From positions 1 through 5,266 of the forward strand of contig JAJYBT010000278.1 in assembly GCA_021778875.1 (NCBI GenBank): a stretch of 5,266 nt of DNA, given 5' to 3'. This document shows, one piece after another, positions 1 through 4,959 of this stretch (position 1 is its first letter; each line of letters opens with the position of its first letter). Below the pieces are notes generated by a model. The model made no database searches, had not been told where the DNA came from, and saw nothing but the letters and a program-made list of their open reading frames with translations. Position numbers and translations under genes: made by a program. This stretch comes from Acidobacteriota bacterium. GTDB taxonomy: Bacteria; Acidobacteriota; Terriglobia; Terriglobales; Acidobacteriaceae.

Positions 1-1
1 C

Positions 2-901
2 TCGACCGACCGCACGGCGGAGATAGCGCGCGGCTTTGCCGGGGTGACGGTGGTGCAGGCGGACAAACTGCAGCCGGGCTGGACGGGCAAGAACAACGCG
101 GTCTGGACGGCGGCGCGGAAGGCGCGCGGGAAGTGGCTGTTGTTTACTGATGCCGATACGGTACACGAGCCGGGCAATCTGCACCGGGCCATGCACGAGG
201 CGGCGCGGCACAAGGCAGGCATGCTGAGCTACTCACCGCGGCAGATTGTGACCGGGCTGGCGCAGAAGACGCTGATGCCGCTGGTGTTTTGCGAGCTGGC
301 GCTGGCGTATCCGCCGGCCAAGGTTTCGGACCCGAATGAGCGCATTGCCGCGGCGAACGGGCAGTTTCTGCTGGTGGAGCGGGAGGCCTATCGGCGGCTG
401 GGCGGCCATGCTTCCGTCGCGGACCGGGTGCTGGAGGACGTGGAACTGGCCTTTCTGGCCAAACGGCGCAAGGTGGGCCTGCGTTTTCGCTATGCAGAGG
501 ACGCAGTGGCCACCCGCATGTACCGCAGCACGGCGGCGATGATGGAAGGCTGGACCAAGAACCTGGCCCTGCTGTTCAACAACACGCTGGCGCTGGCATT
601 TTGGCGCTCGCTGGATATCGCGTTGCTGGTGGGGTTGCCGTGGCTTGCGGTGGAGCTGTGGGGCGCGCGCTTCGGCGCACATTCGCTGCAGTGGCTGGGC
701 GCCGGATGGGTGCTGCTGCTCTTGTGGGTGCGCAACCTGTTCCGGTTCTACGGGCGAGTGGCCAAGTCGAATTTCCCGTTTGTGGATTGCGCGCTGTCGC
801 CGCTGGGGCTGCCGCTGTTTGTGGCGCTGCTCTACCGGAGCTGGTTCCAGCATCGAATATTGAAGCGCGTAAGCTGGAAGGGCAGGGCGTACTCGATATA
901 G
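2..901 (+). CDS. Membrane glycosyltransferase family 2 (HpnB/CrtQ-like), 5' end cut off by window
   Basis: Likely transfers a sugar from a nucleotide-sugar donor to a lipid or membrane-bound acceptor at the inner face of the cytoplasmic membrane; the acceptor cannot be told from sequence. The reading frame is open from base 2, and its first residues (STDRTAEIARGF) match the usual D-x-STD-x-T segment of GT2 nucleotide-binding domains, so the GTG at 44 is an internal codon. 299 residues are visible. In that numbering the DxD metal/donor motif is Asp50-Ala-Asp52 (LLFTDADT), a catalytic-type Glu-Asp is 145-146 (LEDVELA), and RMYRS follows at 172-176 in the place of the usual acceptor-side arginine motif. 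Three hydrophobic stretches (about 206-221, 228-243, 264-279) look like membrane segments. The C-terminal VSWKGRAYS ending is typical of HpnB and CrtQ-type enzymes. Hopanoid or carotenoid-type glycosylation is possible but unproven. The next gene follows after 113 nt, so co-transcription is uncertain. Confidence 0.85.
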   Translation, partial: STDRTAEIARGFAGVTVVQADKLQPGWTGKNNAVWTAARKARGKWLLFTDADTVHEPGNLHRAMHEAARHKAGMLSYSPRQIVTGLAQKTLMPLVFCELALAYPPAKVSDPNERIAAANGQFLLVEREAYRRLGGHASVADRVLEDVELAFLAKRRKVGLRFRYAEDAVATRMYRSTAAMMEGWTKNLALLFNNTLALAFWRSLDIALLVGLPWLAVELWGARFGAHSLQWLGAGWVLLLLWVRNLFRFYGRVAKSNFPFVDCALSPLGLPLFVALLYRSWFQHRILKRVSWKGRAYSI

Positions 902-1014
902 GCGGCGTGGGGTGGAGAGAAACGCCTGGAATTCGCGTTTTGATGCGATGGAAACGTCAATAGATGGGATGAATCCTCAAGGGGCATGCGCCATCTTTTG
1001 ATTGAGGTAAGCGA
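902..1014. other. Intergenic gap before the pterin genes, no clear element
   Basis: This 113-nt gap probably carries the promoter for the pterin genes, but I see no convincing one. A TTGATG at 940-945 has only a weak partner 15-17 nt downstream (around TAGATG, 961-966). A very short GGC-ATGC-GCC hairpin at 983-992 followed by ATCTTTT is too weak to call a terminator. A usable ribosome binding site, GAGGT at 1004-1008, lies 6 nt before the ATG at 1015. Confidence 0.4.
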
Positions 1015-1434
1015 ATGATTGAACTGACACGGCGGGCGACGTTTTCCGCCTCGCACTACTACTGGAATAATGCGTGGCCTGCGGAGAAGAATGAGCAGGT
1101 GTTCGGGCGCTGCGCGAATCGCAACGGACACGGGCACAATTACACGCTTGAGGTGACGGTTGCCGGGGAACCGGATGCGGTCACGGGTTTCGTGGTGGAC
1201 CTGAAGTGGCTGAAGGACGTGATTGAGCGCGAAGTGCTTGCAGCGTATGATCATCGCCACCTGAACCTTGAGGTTCCAGAGTTTGCCACGGCGATTCCGA
1301 CGACGGAAAACATTGCGATTGCAGCGTGGAAGCGGCTGGGGCCTGCGATTGCGGCGGCAGGCGGAGCACGGCTGAGGCGGGTGAGGATTTACGAGACACC
1401 GGATATCTTTGCCGAGTACCGGGGAGAGGCATGA
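1015..1434 (+). CDS. 6-pyruvoyl-tetrahydropterin synthase / 6-carboxytetrahydropterin synthase (PTPS/QueD family), copy 1
   Basis: Cytosolic zinc enzyme acting on dihydroneopterin triphosphate, the product of the FolE encoded downstream. Family members give 6-pyruvoyl-tetrahydropterin (tetrahydrobiopterin route), 6-carboxy-tetrahydropterin (queuosine route) or a folate precursor. The 139-residue protein is full length and has the three zinc histidines His14 (FSASH), His39 and His41 (NGHGHNY), catalytic Cys33, the catalytic Asp79-His80 pair (YDHRHLNL), the pterin-anchoring PTTEN segment at 95-99, and Glu127 (YET). The Cys-x5-HGH spacing is that of mammalian-type PTPS; E. coli QueD has Cys-x3-HGH. 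That leans toward a biopterin-type activity, but annotation pipelines would often write QueD. The ATG has GAGGT 6 nt upstream. The stop overlaps the start of copy 2 by 4 nt (ATGA), implying translational coupling. By hand alignment the two copies share about one third of residues. Confidence 0.93.
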   Translation: MIELTRRATFSASHYYWNNAWPAEKNEQVFGRCANRNGHGHNYTLEVTVAGEPDAVTGFVVDLKWLKDVIEREVLAAYDHRHLNLEVPEFATAIPTTENIAIAAWKRLGPAIAAAGGARLRRVRIYETPDIFAEYRGEA

Positions 1435-1841
1435 AAGCATACTTTGGCCGCCGCTACATGCTGAGCGCGAGCCACCGGCTGCACACGGACGCGCTTTCAG
1501 CCGAGGAGAACCGGGAGGCGTATGGCAAGTGCAACAATCCGCACGGCCATGGGCACAACTATGTGGTGGAGGTGCTGGCCGGAGGCGCGGTGAACGCGGA
1601 GACCGGCATGGTGGTGGATATGGCGGCCCTGGATGAAACGGTCCACAAAGTGGTGGTGGATCGCTTTGACCATACAAATTTGAACCTCGACCCGCTGTTT
1701 GTGAATCGCGTGCCGACCACGGAGAATCTTTGTAGGGCGGTCTTTGAGTTGCTGAAGGACGCACTGCCCGCAGGTGAAGTGGCGCATGTGCGCGTGGAAG
1801 AGACGGAGAATAACTTCTTTCAGTGCGATAGCGCGAATTGA
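1431..1841 (+). CDS. 6-pyruvoyl-tetrahydropterin synthase / 6-carboxytetrahydropterin synthase (PTPS/QueD family), copy 2
   Basis: Second, divergent member of the same family, 136 residues, again apparently complete and active: zinc ligands His15 (LSASH), His40 and His42 in HGHGHNY, catalytic Cys34 in CNNPHGHGHNY, Asp80-His81 (FDHTNLNL), PTTEN at 95-99 and Glu124 in VEETENN. The CNNP-x-GHGHNY and ETxNN segments are strikingly close to those of animal PTPS, more so than in copy 1. The frame stays open upstream into copy 1, but the ATG at 1431 is chosen because it gives a normal family N-terminus (MKAYFGRRYMLSASH), overlaps the preceding stop as ATGA, and follows a purine-rich GGGGAGAGG at 1421-1429. 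Its substrate should again be the FolE product. Whether the two copies assemble together, act in different pathways (queuosine against biopterin or folate), or are redundant cannot be decided from sequence. Confidence 0.93.
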   Translation: MKAYFGRRYMLSASHRLHTDALSAEENREAYGKCNNPHGHGHNYVVEVLAGGAVNAETGMVVDMAALDETVHKVVVDRFDHTNLNLDPLFVNRVPTTENLCRAVFELLKDALPAGEVAHVRVEETENNFFQCDSAN

Positions 1842-1889
1842 CCAGGCCCGCGAAGGCTGCGGAAGGCACAGTGAGATAAGGATGGAGCA

Positions 1890-1908
1890 CGCCCGGTTCC
1901 CCGGGGCG
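1890..1908 (+). promoter_or_regulatory. GC-rich hairpin abutting the folE ribosome binding site
   Basis: Bases 1892-1896 (CCCGG) pair with 1901-1905 (CCGGG) around a TTCC loop. Two further pairs (1890-1891 with 1907-1908) form past a single bulged G at 1906. The 3' arm runs directly into the GGGAGG at 1908-1913 that serves folE. There is no T-run after it, so it is not an intrinsic terminator. It could modulate ribosome access or simply reflect GC-rich sequence. It does not resemble a riboswitch I recognise. Confidence 0.35.
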
Positions 1909-1922
1909 GGAGGATGAAGTTT

Positions 1923-2552
1923 ATGGCGCAGCCGATCGCTGTGAGCAAGCACGTCCGCAGGGCGGGCGTGGACGAGGGCCTGAACGAATTCAGCACGCAG
2001 GAGATGTATCGCGAGATCCTGAGCCGTCTGGGCGAGGACCCCAACCGCGACGGGTTGCTTGCGACACCGGGCCGCGTGGAGAAGTCGATGGCTTTTCTGA
2101 CCAAGGGCTACGACGAGGACCCGACGAAGATTCTGCGCGGAGCGCTGTTTGACGTGGACTATGACGAGATGGTGATCGTCAAGGACATTGAGATGTTCTC
2201 GCTGTGCGAGCACCATATGCTGCCGTTTTTCGGCAAGGTGCATGTGGCGTATATTCCCAACGGCAAGGTGATCGGGCTCAGCAAGATTCCGCGGCTGGTG
2301 GAGGTGTTTGCGCGGCGCCTGCAGGTGCAGGAGCGGCTGACGCGGCAGATTGCAGACGCAATTCAGGATGCGATTGAGCCGCAGGGCGTGGGCGTGGTGA
2401 TCGAGGCGCGGCACCTGTGCATGATGATGCGCGGCATTGAGAAGCAGCACTCGTCCACGGTGACGTCGGCGATGGTGGGCTGCTTTCGGCAGAAGGAGAC
2501 GCGCTCGGAGTTCCTGACGCTGGTGCGGCAGCCGGGGAGTGGCGCGGTATAG
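1923..2552 (+). CDS. folE: GTP cyclohydrolase I (FolE, type IA)
   Basis: Converts GTP to 7,8-dihydroneopterin triphosphate and formate, the first step of folate, queuosine and tetrahydrobiopterin synthesis; normally a cytosolic toroidal homodecamer. From the ATG at 1923 the protein has 209 residues, usual for bacterial FolE. Zinc ligands Cys95 and His98 lie in [10 protein letters not shown] and Cys166 in [10 protein letters not shown]. His97 is the catalytic histidine by family analogy, and [10 protein letters not shown] and the [17 protein letters not shown] segment are diagnostic. An in-frame ATG at 1914 would add three residues, but GGGAGG at 1908-1913 directly touches it, whereas the same site is 9 nt from 1923, so I prefer 1923. 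It lies 81 nt after the second PTPS copy and feeds both PTPS enzymes. The zinc-cysteine motif marks the canonical type, not the FolE2 (type IB) family. Confidence 0.97.
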   Translation: MAQPIAVSKHVRRAGVDEGLNEFSTQEMYREILSRLGEDPNRDGLLATPGRVEKSMAFLTKGYDEDPTKILRGALFDVDYDEMVIVKDIEMFSLCEHHMLPFFGKVHVAYIPNGKVIGLSKIPRLVEVFARRLQVQERLTRQIADAIQDAIEPQGVGVVIEARHLCMMMRGIEKQHSSTVTSAMVGCFRQKETRSEFLTLVRQPGSGAV

Positions 2553-2568
2553 GCGGGGCTTGCTCGTC

Positions 2569-2574
2569 TAAAGT
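2569..2574 (+). promoter_or_regulatory. Possible -10 element of a leaderless truB transcript
   Basis: TAAAGT fits TANNNT and ends 6 nt before the truB GTG at 2581, the spacing expected if transcription began at or next to the start codon. No Shine-Dalgarno is visible in the 28 nt between folE and truB. No good -35 box lies upstream (the region is within the end of folE), so this is weak and truB could instead be read from the folE message. Confidence 0.25.
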
Positions 2575-2580
2575 AAATAA

Positions 2581-3459
2581 GTGAACGGACTACTGGTAAT
2601 CGACAAGCCTGGTGGCATGACAAGCCACGACGTGGTCAACCGGCTGCGCAAGATCACGGGCGAGCGCTCCATTGGGCATCTGGGCACGCTGGACCCCATG
2701 GCGACAGGCGTTTTGCCGCTGCTGCTGGGCAAGTTTACGCGCCTGGCGCAGTATTTTTCCTCCGCTGAGAAAAGCTATTCCGGGACAATCCGTTTCGGGT
2801 TTGCGACCGACACGTATGACTCCGAGGGCGAATGTGTGGGGCAGCCAATTGAACCCGCGCTGACGCTTGAGCAAGTGCGCACGGCAGCAGCGCGCTTTCA
2901 TGGCGAGATGCAGCAGATGCCTCCGTCATTTTCCGCAAAGAAGATTGCCGGAACGCCCGCCTACAAGCTGGCACGTGAAGGCAAGCCGGTGGAACTGAAG
3001 CCGGCGGCGGTTTCCATCGCTTCATTTGAGATTGTTAAGCTTGACGGCGCTGAAGCCGCGTTCGCGATGAGCATCAGCGCGGGCGGCTACGTGCGTTCGG
3101 TGGCCCATGAACTGGGCCAGGACCTGGGCTGCGGAGCGCATTTGAGCAGCCTGCGCCGCACGCGGGCGGGCGCGTTTACGCTGGCCGATGCCTGCACGCT
3201 GGAGGAACTGGCGGCGCTGGCCGGTGATGTGGAAGCGCTGGAGCAGCGCTGCGTGCATCCGCGCAATCTGTTGCCGCAGATGCCCTGCGTGGCGGGCGAC
3301 GAACAGGCGATGGGCAGGTTGCGGAATGGCGCGCAGGCCAACCTGCCGGAGTTCTCGCTTGCGCCGCTGGTGAAGGTGTTTGCAGGCCAGCGCGAGCTGG
3401 TGGGGATTGCAAAGCGCGTGGCGGGGACGCTGTTTCAGCCGGTTGTGGTGATGGGGTGA
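2581..3459 (+). CDS. truB: tRNA pseudouridine(55) synthase TruB
   Basis: Isomerises U55 in the T-loop of most tRNAs to pseudouridine. The 292-residue protein is of usual length. The N-terminal MNGLLVIDKPGGMTSHDVV is the classic TruB opening. The catalytic Asp38 sits in HLGTLDPMATGVLP, KSYSGTIRFG (Tyr66) follows, then the MQQMPPSFSAKK segment at 110-121, and GGYVRSVAHELG (Tyr170, Arg172) carries the RNA/uracil-contacting residues. Residues about 235-291 form a degenerate PUA-like C-terminal domain. The start is GTG at 2581: the codon just before it (2578-2580) is an in-frame TAA and the protein begins exactly at the family N-terminus. No Shine-Dalgarno is visible. It begins 28 nt after folE. 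In many bacteria truB sits beside rbfA or infB; here it does not, which points to rearranged context, not altered function. Confidence 0.97.
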   Translation: MNGLLVIDKPGGMTSHDVVNRLRKITGERSIGHLGTLDPMATGVLPLLLGKFTRLAQYFSSAEKSYSGTIRFGFATDTYDSEGECVGQPIEPALTLEQVRTAAARFHGEMQQMPPSFSAKKIAGTPAYKLAREGKPVELKPAAVSIASFEIVKLDGAEAAFAMSISAGGYVRSVAHELGQDLGCGAHLSSLRRTRAGAFTLADACTLEELAALAGDVEALEQRCVHPRNLLPQMPCVAGDEQAMGRLRNGAQANLPEFSLAPLVKVFAGQRELVGIAKRVAGTLFQPVVVMG

Positions 3460-3464
3460 GGGAA

Positions 3465-3520
3465 GGTGTCAGGGATCAGGTGTCAGGTGTCAGGGATCAG
3501 GGAAGAAGGAATAGGGATTA
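3465..3520. repeat. Array of eight in-phase 7-bp repeats (GG[GT][AG]TCA type)
   Basis: Beginning 5 nt after the truB stop, units at 3465, 3472, 3479, 3486, 3493, 3500, 3507 and 3514 read GGTGTCA, GGGATCA, GGTGTCA, GGTGTCA, GGGATCA, GGGAAGA, AGGAATA, GGGATTA. The first five are two exact heptamers in alternation; the last three have decayed but keep the phase and the G-rich start and final A. On the other strand the units read TGACACC and TGATCCC. The array fills the convergent truB/tesA junction, ends 33 nt short of the tesA stop and codes for nothing plausible. Heptameric short tandem repeats are known from cyanobacterial genomes (STRR); I believe similar ones occur in Acidobacteriota but cannot check here. 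Confidence 0.8.
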
Positions 3521-3553
3521 GCGTGCAGGTTCCGGTTGACGCTTTCCGAGCGC

Positions 3554-4195
3554 CTATCTTTTCAGCAGCGGCTTGAGCGCGGGCAGTAGGGTGTCGGCAA
3601 TGATCTGAGAGCCTTTGGCCGTGGGGTGAATGCCGTCGGGCTGTATCGTGCCGGGCACTCTGATCAGGTTCTTGTAGAGCATGGGCACAAAGGCGACGTG
3701 GTGTTTGGCAGCGAGATCGTGAAAGACTCGATCGAAGGATTGGATGTAGTCGCTGCCATAGTTGGGCGGCAGGGTGATGCCGGCGAGCAGTACCTTGATG
3801 TGCGCGCCTGCGAGCTTGCTGAGCACGGCGTCGAGATTGCCGCGGGTCTGTTTGAGAGGCAGGCCGCGCAATCCGTCGTTGCCGCCGAACTCGACAATGA
3901 CGATGGCGGGACGCAGGCGCAAAACGGATTGCAGCCCGGCTGCGGCGTCCTTTGTGGTTGCGCCGCTGGTGCCCATATTCAAAACCTTGTACTGGTAGCC
4001 GCGCTTGTCGAGGCTTCGCTGCAGCGCATCGGGGAAGGACTGGCCGCTCTGCAGGCCATAGCCGGCGGTGATGCTGTCTCCATAGCAGACAAGCTGGAGC
4101 CGGCCGGCAGCTTGCAGCGGACCGGCGAACAACAGCAGGAAGAATGAAACGAGAAAGGCGCGGCGAACGTCCACAACAACAGTGTATCTGCGCAC
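3554..4195 (-). CDS. tesA: Secreted SGNH/GDSL hydrolase, TesA-type arylesterase / acyl-CoA thioesterase I / lysophospholipase
   Basis: Periplasmic serine esterase of the TesA/arylesterase family, acting on acyl esters, thioesters or lysophospholipids. From the GTG at 4195 it has 213 residues. An N-terminal export signal (basic RR near 11-12, hydrophobic AFLVSFFLLLFAG, then PLQAAG) suggests cleavage near Ala29 or Ala30; there is no lipobox cysteine. Block I is GDSITAGYGL with nucleophile Ser41, block II Gly78 in GTSGATT, block III Gly105 and Asn106 in GGNDGLRG, and block V Asp187 and His190 in DGIHP, completing the Ser-Asp-His triad. GGNDGLRG is also the sequence in E. coli TesA. The start is uncertain: neither GTG 4195 nor the in-frame GTG at 4174 (206 residues, MDVRRAFLV) has a Shine-Dalgarno; the latter gives a tidier signal peptide. 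It is divergent from the ABC genes, as in E. coli tesA/ybbAP, and convergent with truB. Confidence 0.93.
   Translation of the reverse strand: MRRYTVVVDVRRAFLVSFFLLLFAGPLQAAGRLQLVCYGDSITAGYGLQSGQSFPDALQRSLDKRGYQYKVLNMGTSGATTKDAAAGLQSVLRLRPAIVIVEFGGNDGLRGLPLKQTRGNLDAVLSKLAGAHIKVLLAGITLPPNYGSDYIQSFDRVFHDLAAKHHVAFVPMLYKNLIRVPGTIQPDGIHPTAKGSQIIADTLLPALKPLLKR
4181..4186 (-). promoter_or_regulatory. Possible -10 element for a leaderless tesA start at 4174
   Basis: On the minus strand TACACT is followed by six bases (GTTGTT) and then the in-frame GTG at 4174, the same geometry as seen at truB. The best -35-like hexamer 18 nt upstream, TTACGA, matches only half of TTGACA. If real, it would move the tesA start seven codons downstream. 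Confidence 0.2.
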
Positions 4196-4225
4196 GGGAT
4201 GGATTCGTAAGTAGACGAGGGCGTT

Positions 4226-4232
4226 GAGGAGG
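4226..4232 (+). promoter_or_regulatory. Strong Shine-Dalgarno fixing the GTG start of the ABC ATPase
   Basis: GAGGAGG is a near-perfect anti-16S match and lies 7 nt before the GTG at 4240, supporting that non-ATG start. It sits in the 44-nt divergent gap to tesA, so the upstream promoter of these genes must overlap the 5' end of tesA. Confidence 0.8.
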
Positions 4233-4239
4233 CAAGCGG

Positions 4240-4959
4240 GTGATCGAAGTCCGGGACGTAAAGAAGTGGATTCAGAACGGTTCGCGGCGGGTGGAGATTC
4301 TCAAGGGGATATCGCTCAGCATTCCGGCGGGACAGTTCGTGGCCATTGTGGGGGCCAGCGGCAGCGGTAAGAGCACGCTCCTGGGCCTGCTTGCGGGCCT
4401 TGATACACCCAGTTCCGGCGAGATATGGCTGGATGGAACGCCGATTCACAATCTGGACGAAACAGAGTTGGCCGCTGTACGCGGACGCAAGATCGGTTTT
4501 GTTTTTCAGTCGTACCAACTGATTCCGACATTGACGGCGCTTGAGAATGTGCTGCTGCCGTTTGAGCTGAACTTGGAAGGCAGCGGGCTGTCCAGGGCGC
4601 GGCATCTGCTGGATGCGGTGGGGCTGGGCCAGCGCGTGGAGCATTATCCGGTGCAGCTCTCAGGCGGCGAGCAGCAGCGCGTGGCGCTGGCGCGCGCCTT
4701 TGTGGTGGAGCCGCCGATTGTGATGGCCGATGAGCCGACCGGTAATCTCGACTCCGTGAGCGGCAGGCTGGTGCTTGACTTGCTGCTGGAGCGCAACAGC
4801 AAAGCCGGCGCAACGCTGGTGCTGGTGACGCACGATGCGGAGATTGCAAGCCGCGCAGACCGCAAGATTGTGCTGAAGGATGGCATGGTTGTCGAAGACA
4901 CTTTGCCAACTGCCGCGCAGACAAGCTTGCCTGGTCTGGAGATGAGCGCCAATGGCTAA
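4240..4959 (+). CDS. ybbA: ABC transporter ATP-binding protein, LolD/MacB/YbbA family
   Basis: Cytoplasmic ATPase of a type VII (MacB/LolCDE-like) ABC system, in which ATP hydrolysis drives mechanical work across the membrane by the partner permease, not ordinary channel transport. The 239-residue protein has Walker A GASGSGKST (38-46), Q-loop Gln90 (FVFQSYQL), signature LSGGEQQRVALARA (from 140), Walker B IVMADEPTGNLD with Asp164-Glu165, and H-loop His198 (VTHD). The FQSYQLIPTLTALENV and GLDTPSSGE segments are typical of the LolD/YbbA branch. The start is GTG with GAGGAGG 7 nt upstream. The permease gene overlaps its 3' end by 8 nt, so the two are translationally coupled. Divergent tesA on the left reproduces the E. 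coli tesA-ybbA-ybbP order, which is why I favour YbbA over LolD; the symbol is by synteny and family, and LolD or MacB-like ATPases remain close alternatives. Confidence 0.92.
   Translation: MIEVRDVKKWIQNGSRRVEILKGISLSIPAGQFVAIVGASGSGKSTLLGLLAGLDTPSSGEIWLDGTPIHNLDETELAAVRGRKIGFVFQSYQLIPTLTALENVLLPFELNLEGSGLSRARHLLDAVGLGQRVEHYPVQLSGGEQQRVALARAFVVEPPIVMADEPTGNLDSVSGRLVLDLLLERNSKAGATLVLVTHDAEIASRADRKIVLKDGMVVEDTLPTAAQTSLPGLEMSANG

Noticed and set aside
2..901. Idea that the glycosyltransferase glycosylates the pterin made by the downstream genes
   Set aside because: Known pterin glucosyltransferases are soluble enzymes of other GT families; this one is a GT2 enzyme with membrane segments and an HpnB/CrtQ-like C-terminus, and the 113-nt gap does not show it shares a transcript with the pterin genes.
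983..999. GGC-ATGC-GCC plus ATCTTTT as a terminator after the glycosyltransferase
   Set aside because: A three-pair stem is not stable enough, and it lies about 80 nt past the stop, just before the next ribosome binding site.
832..1890. Long open frame on the minus strand across the PTPS genes (352 codons)
   Set aside because: It is antisense to two clearly conserved genes, is rich in Pro, Arg, Ser and His as expected from the reverse of GC-rich codons, and shows no family motif.
1497..2450. Long open frame on the minus strand across PTPS copy 2 and folE (317 codons)
   Set aside because: Antisense shadow of conserved genes; low-complexity His/Leu/Arg composition and no recognisable domain.
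3465..3520. CRISPR array
   Set aside because: The units are contiguous 7-mers with no spacers, far shorter than CRISPR repeats, and no cas genes are nearby.
3540..3562. Hairpin CGCT-TTCCG-AGCG followed by a T-rich stretch as a truB terminator
   Set aside because: Only four base pairs, the T-run is interrupted, and it overlaps the tesA stop; too weak to call.
3626..4147. Plus-strand open frame of 173 codons inside tesA
   Set aside because: It lies opposite all SGNH catalytic blocks of tesA, which fix the coding strand; no motif of its own.
3483..4235. Minus-strand frame of 250 codons in another phase of tesA that also runs into the heptamer array
   Set aside because: Arg/Pro/Gln-rich out-of-frame translation; the part in the array is just the translated repeat.
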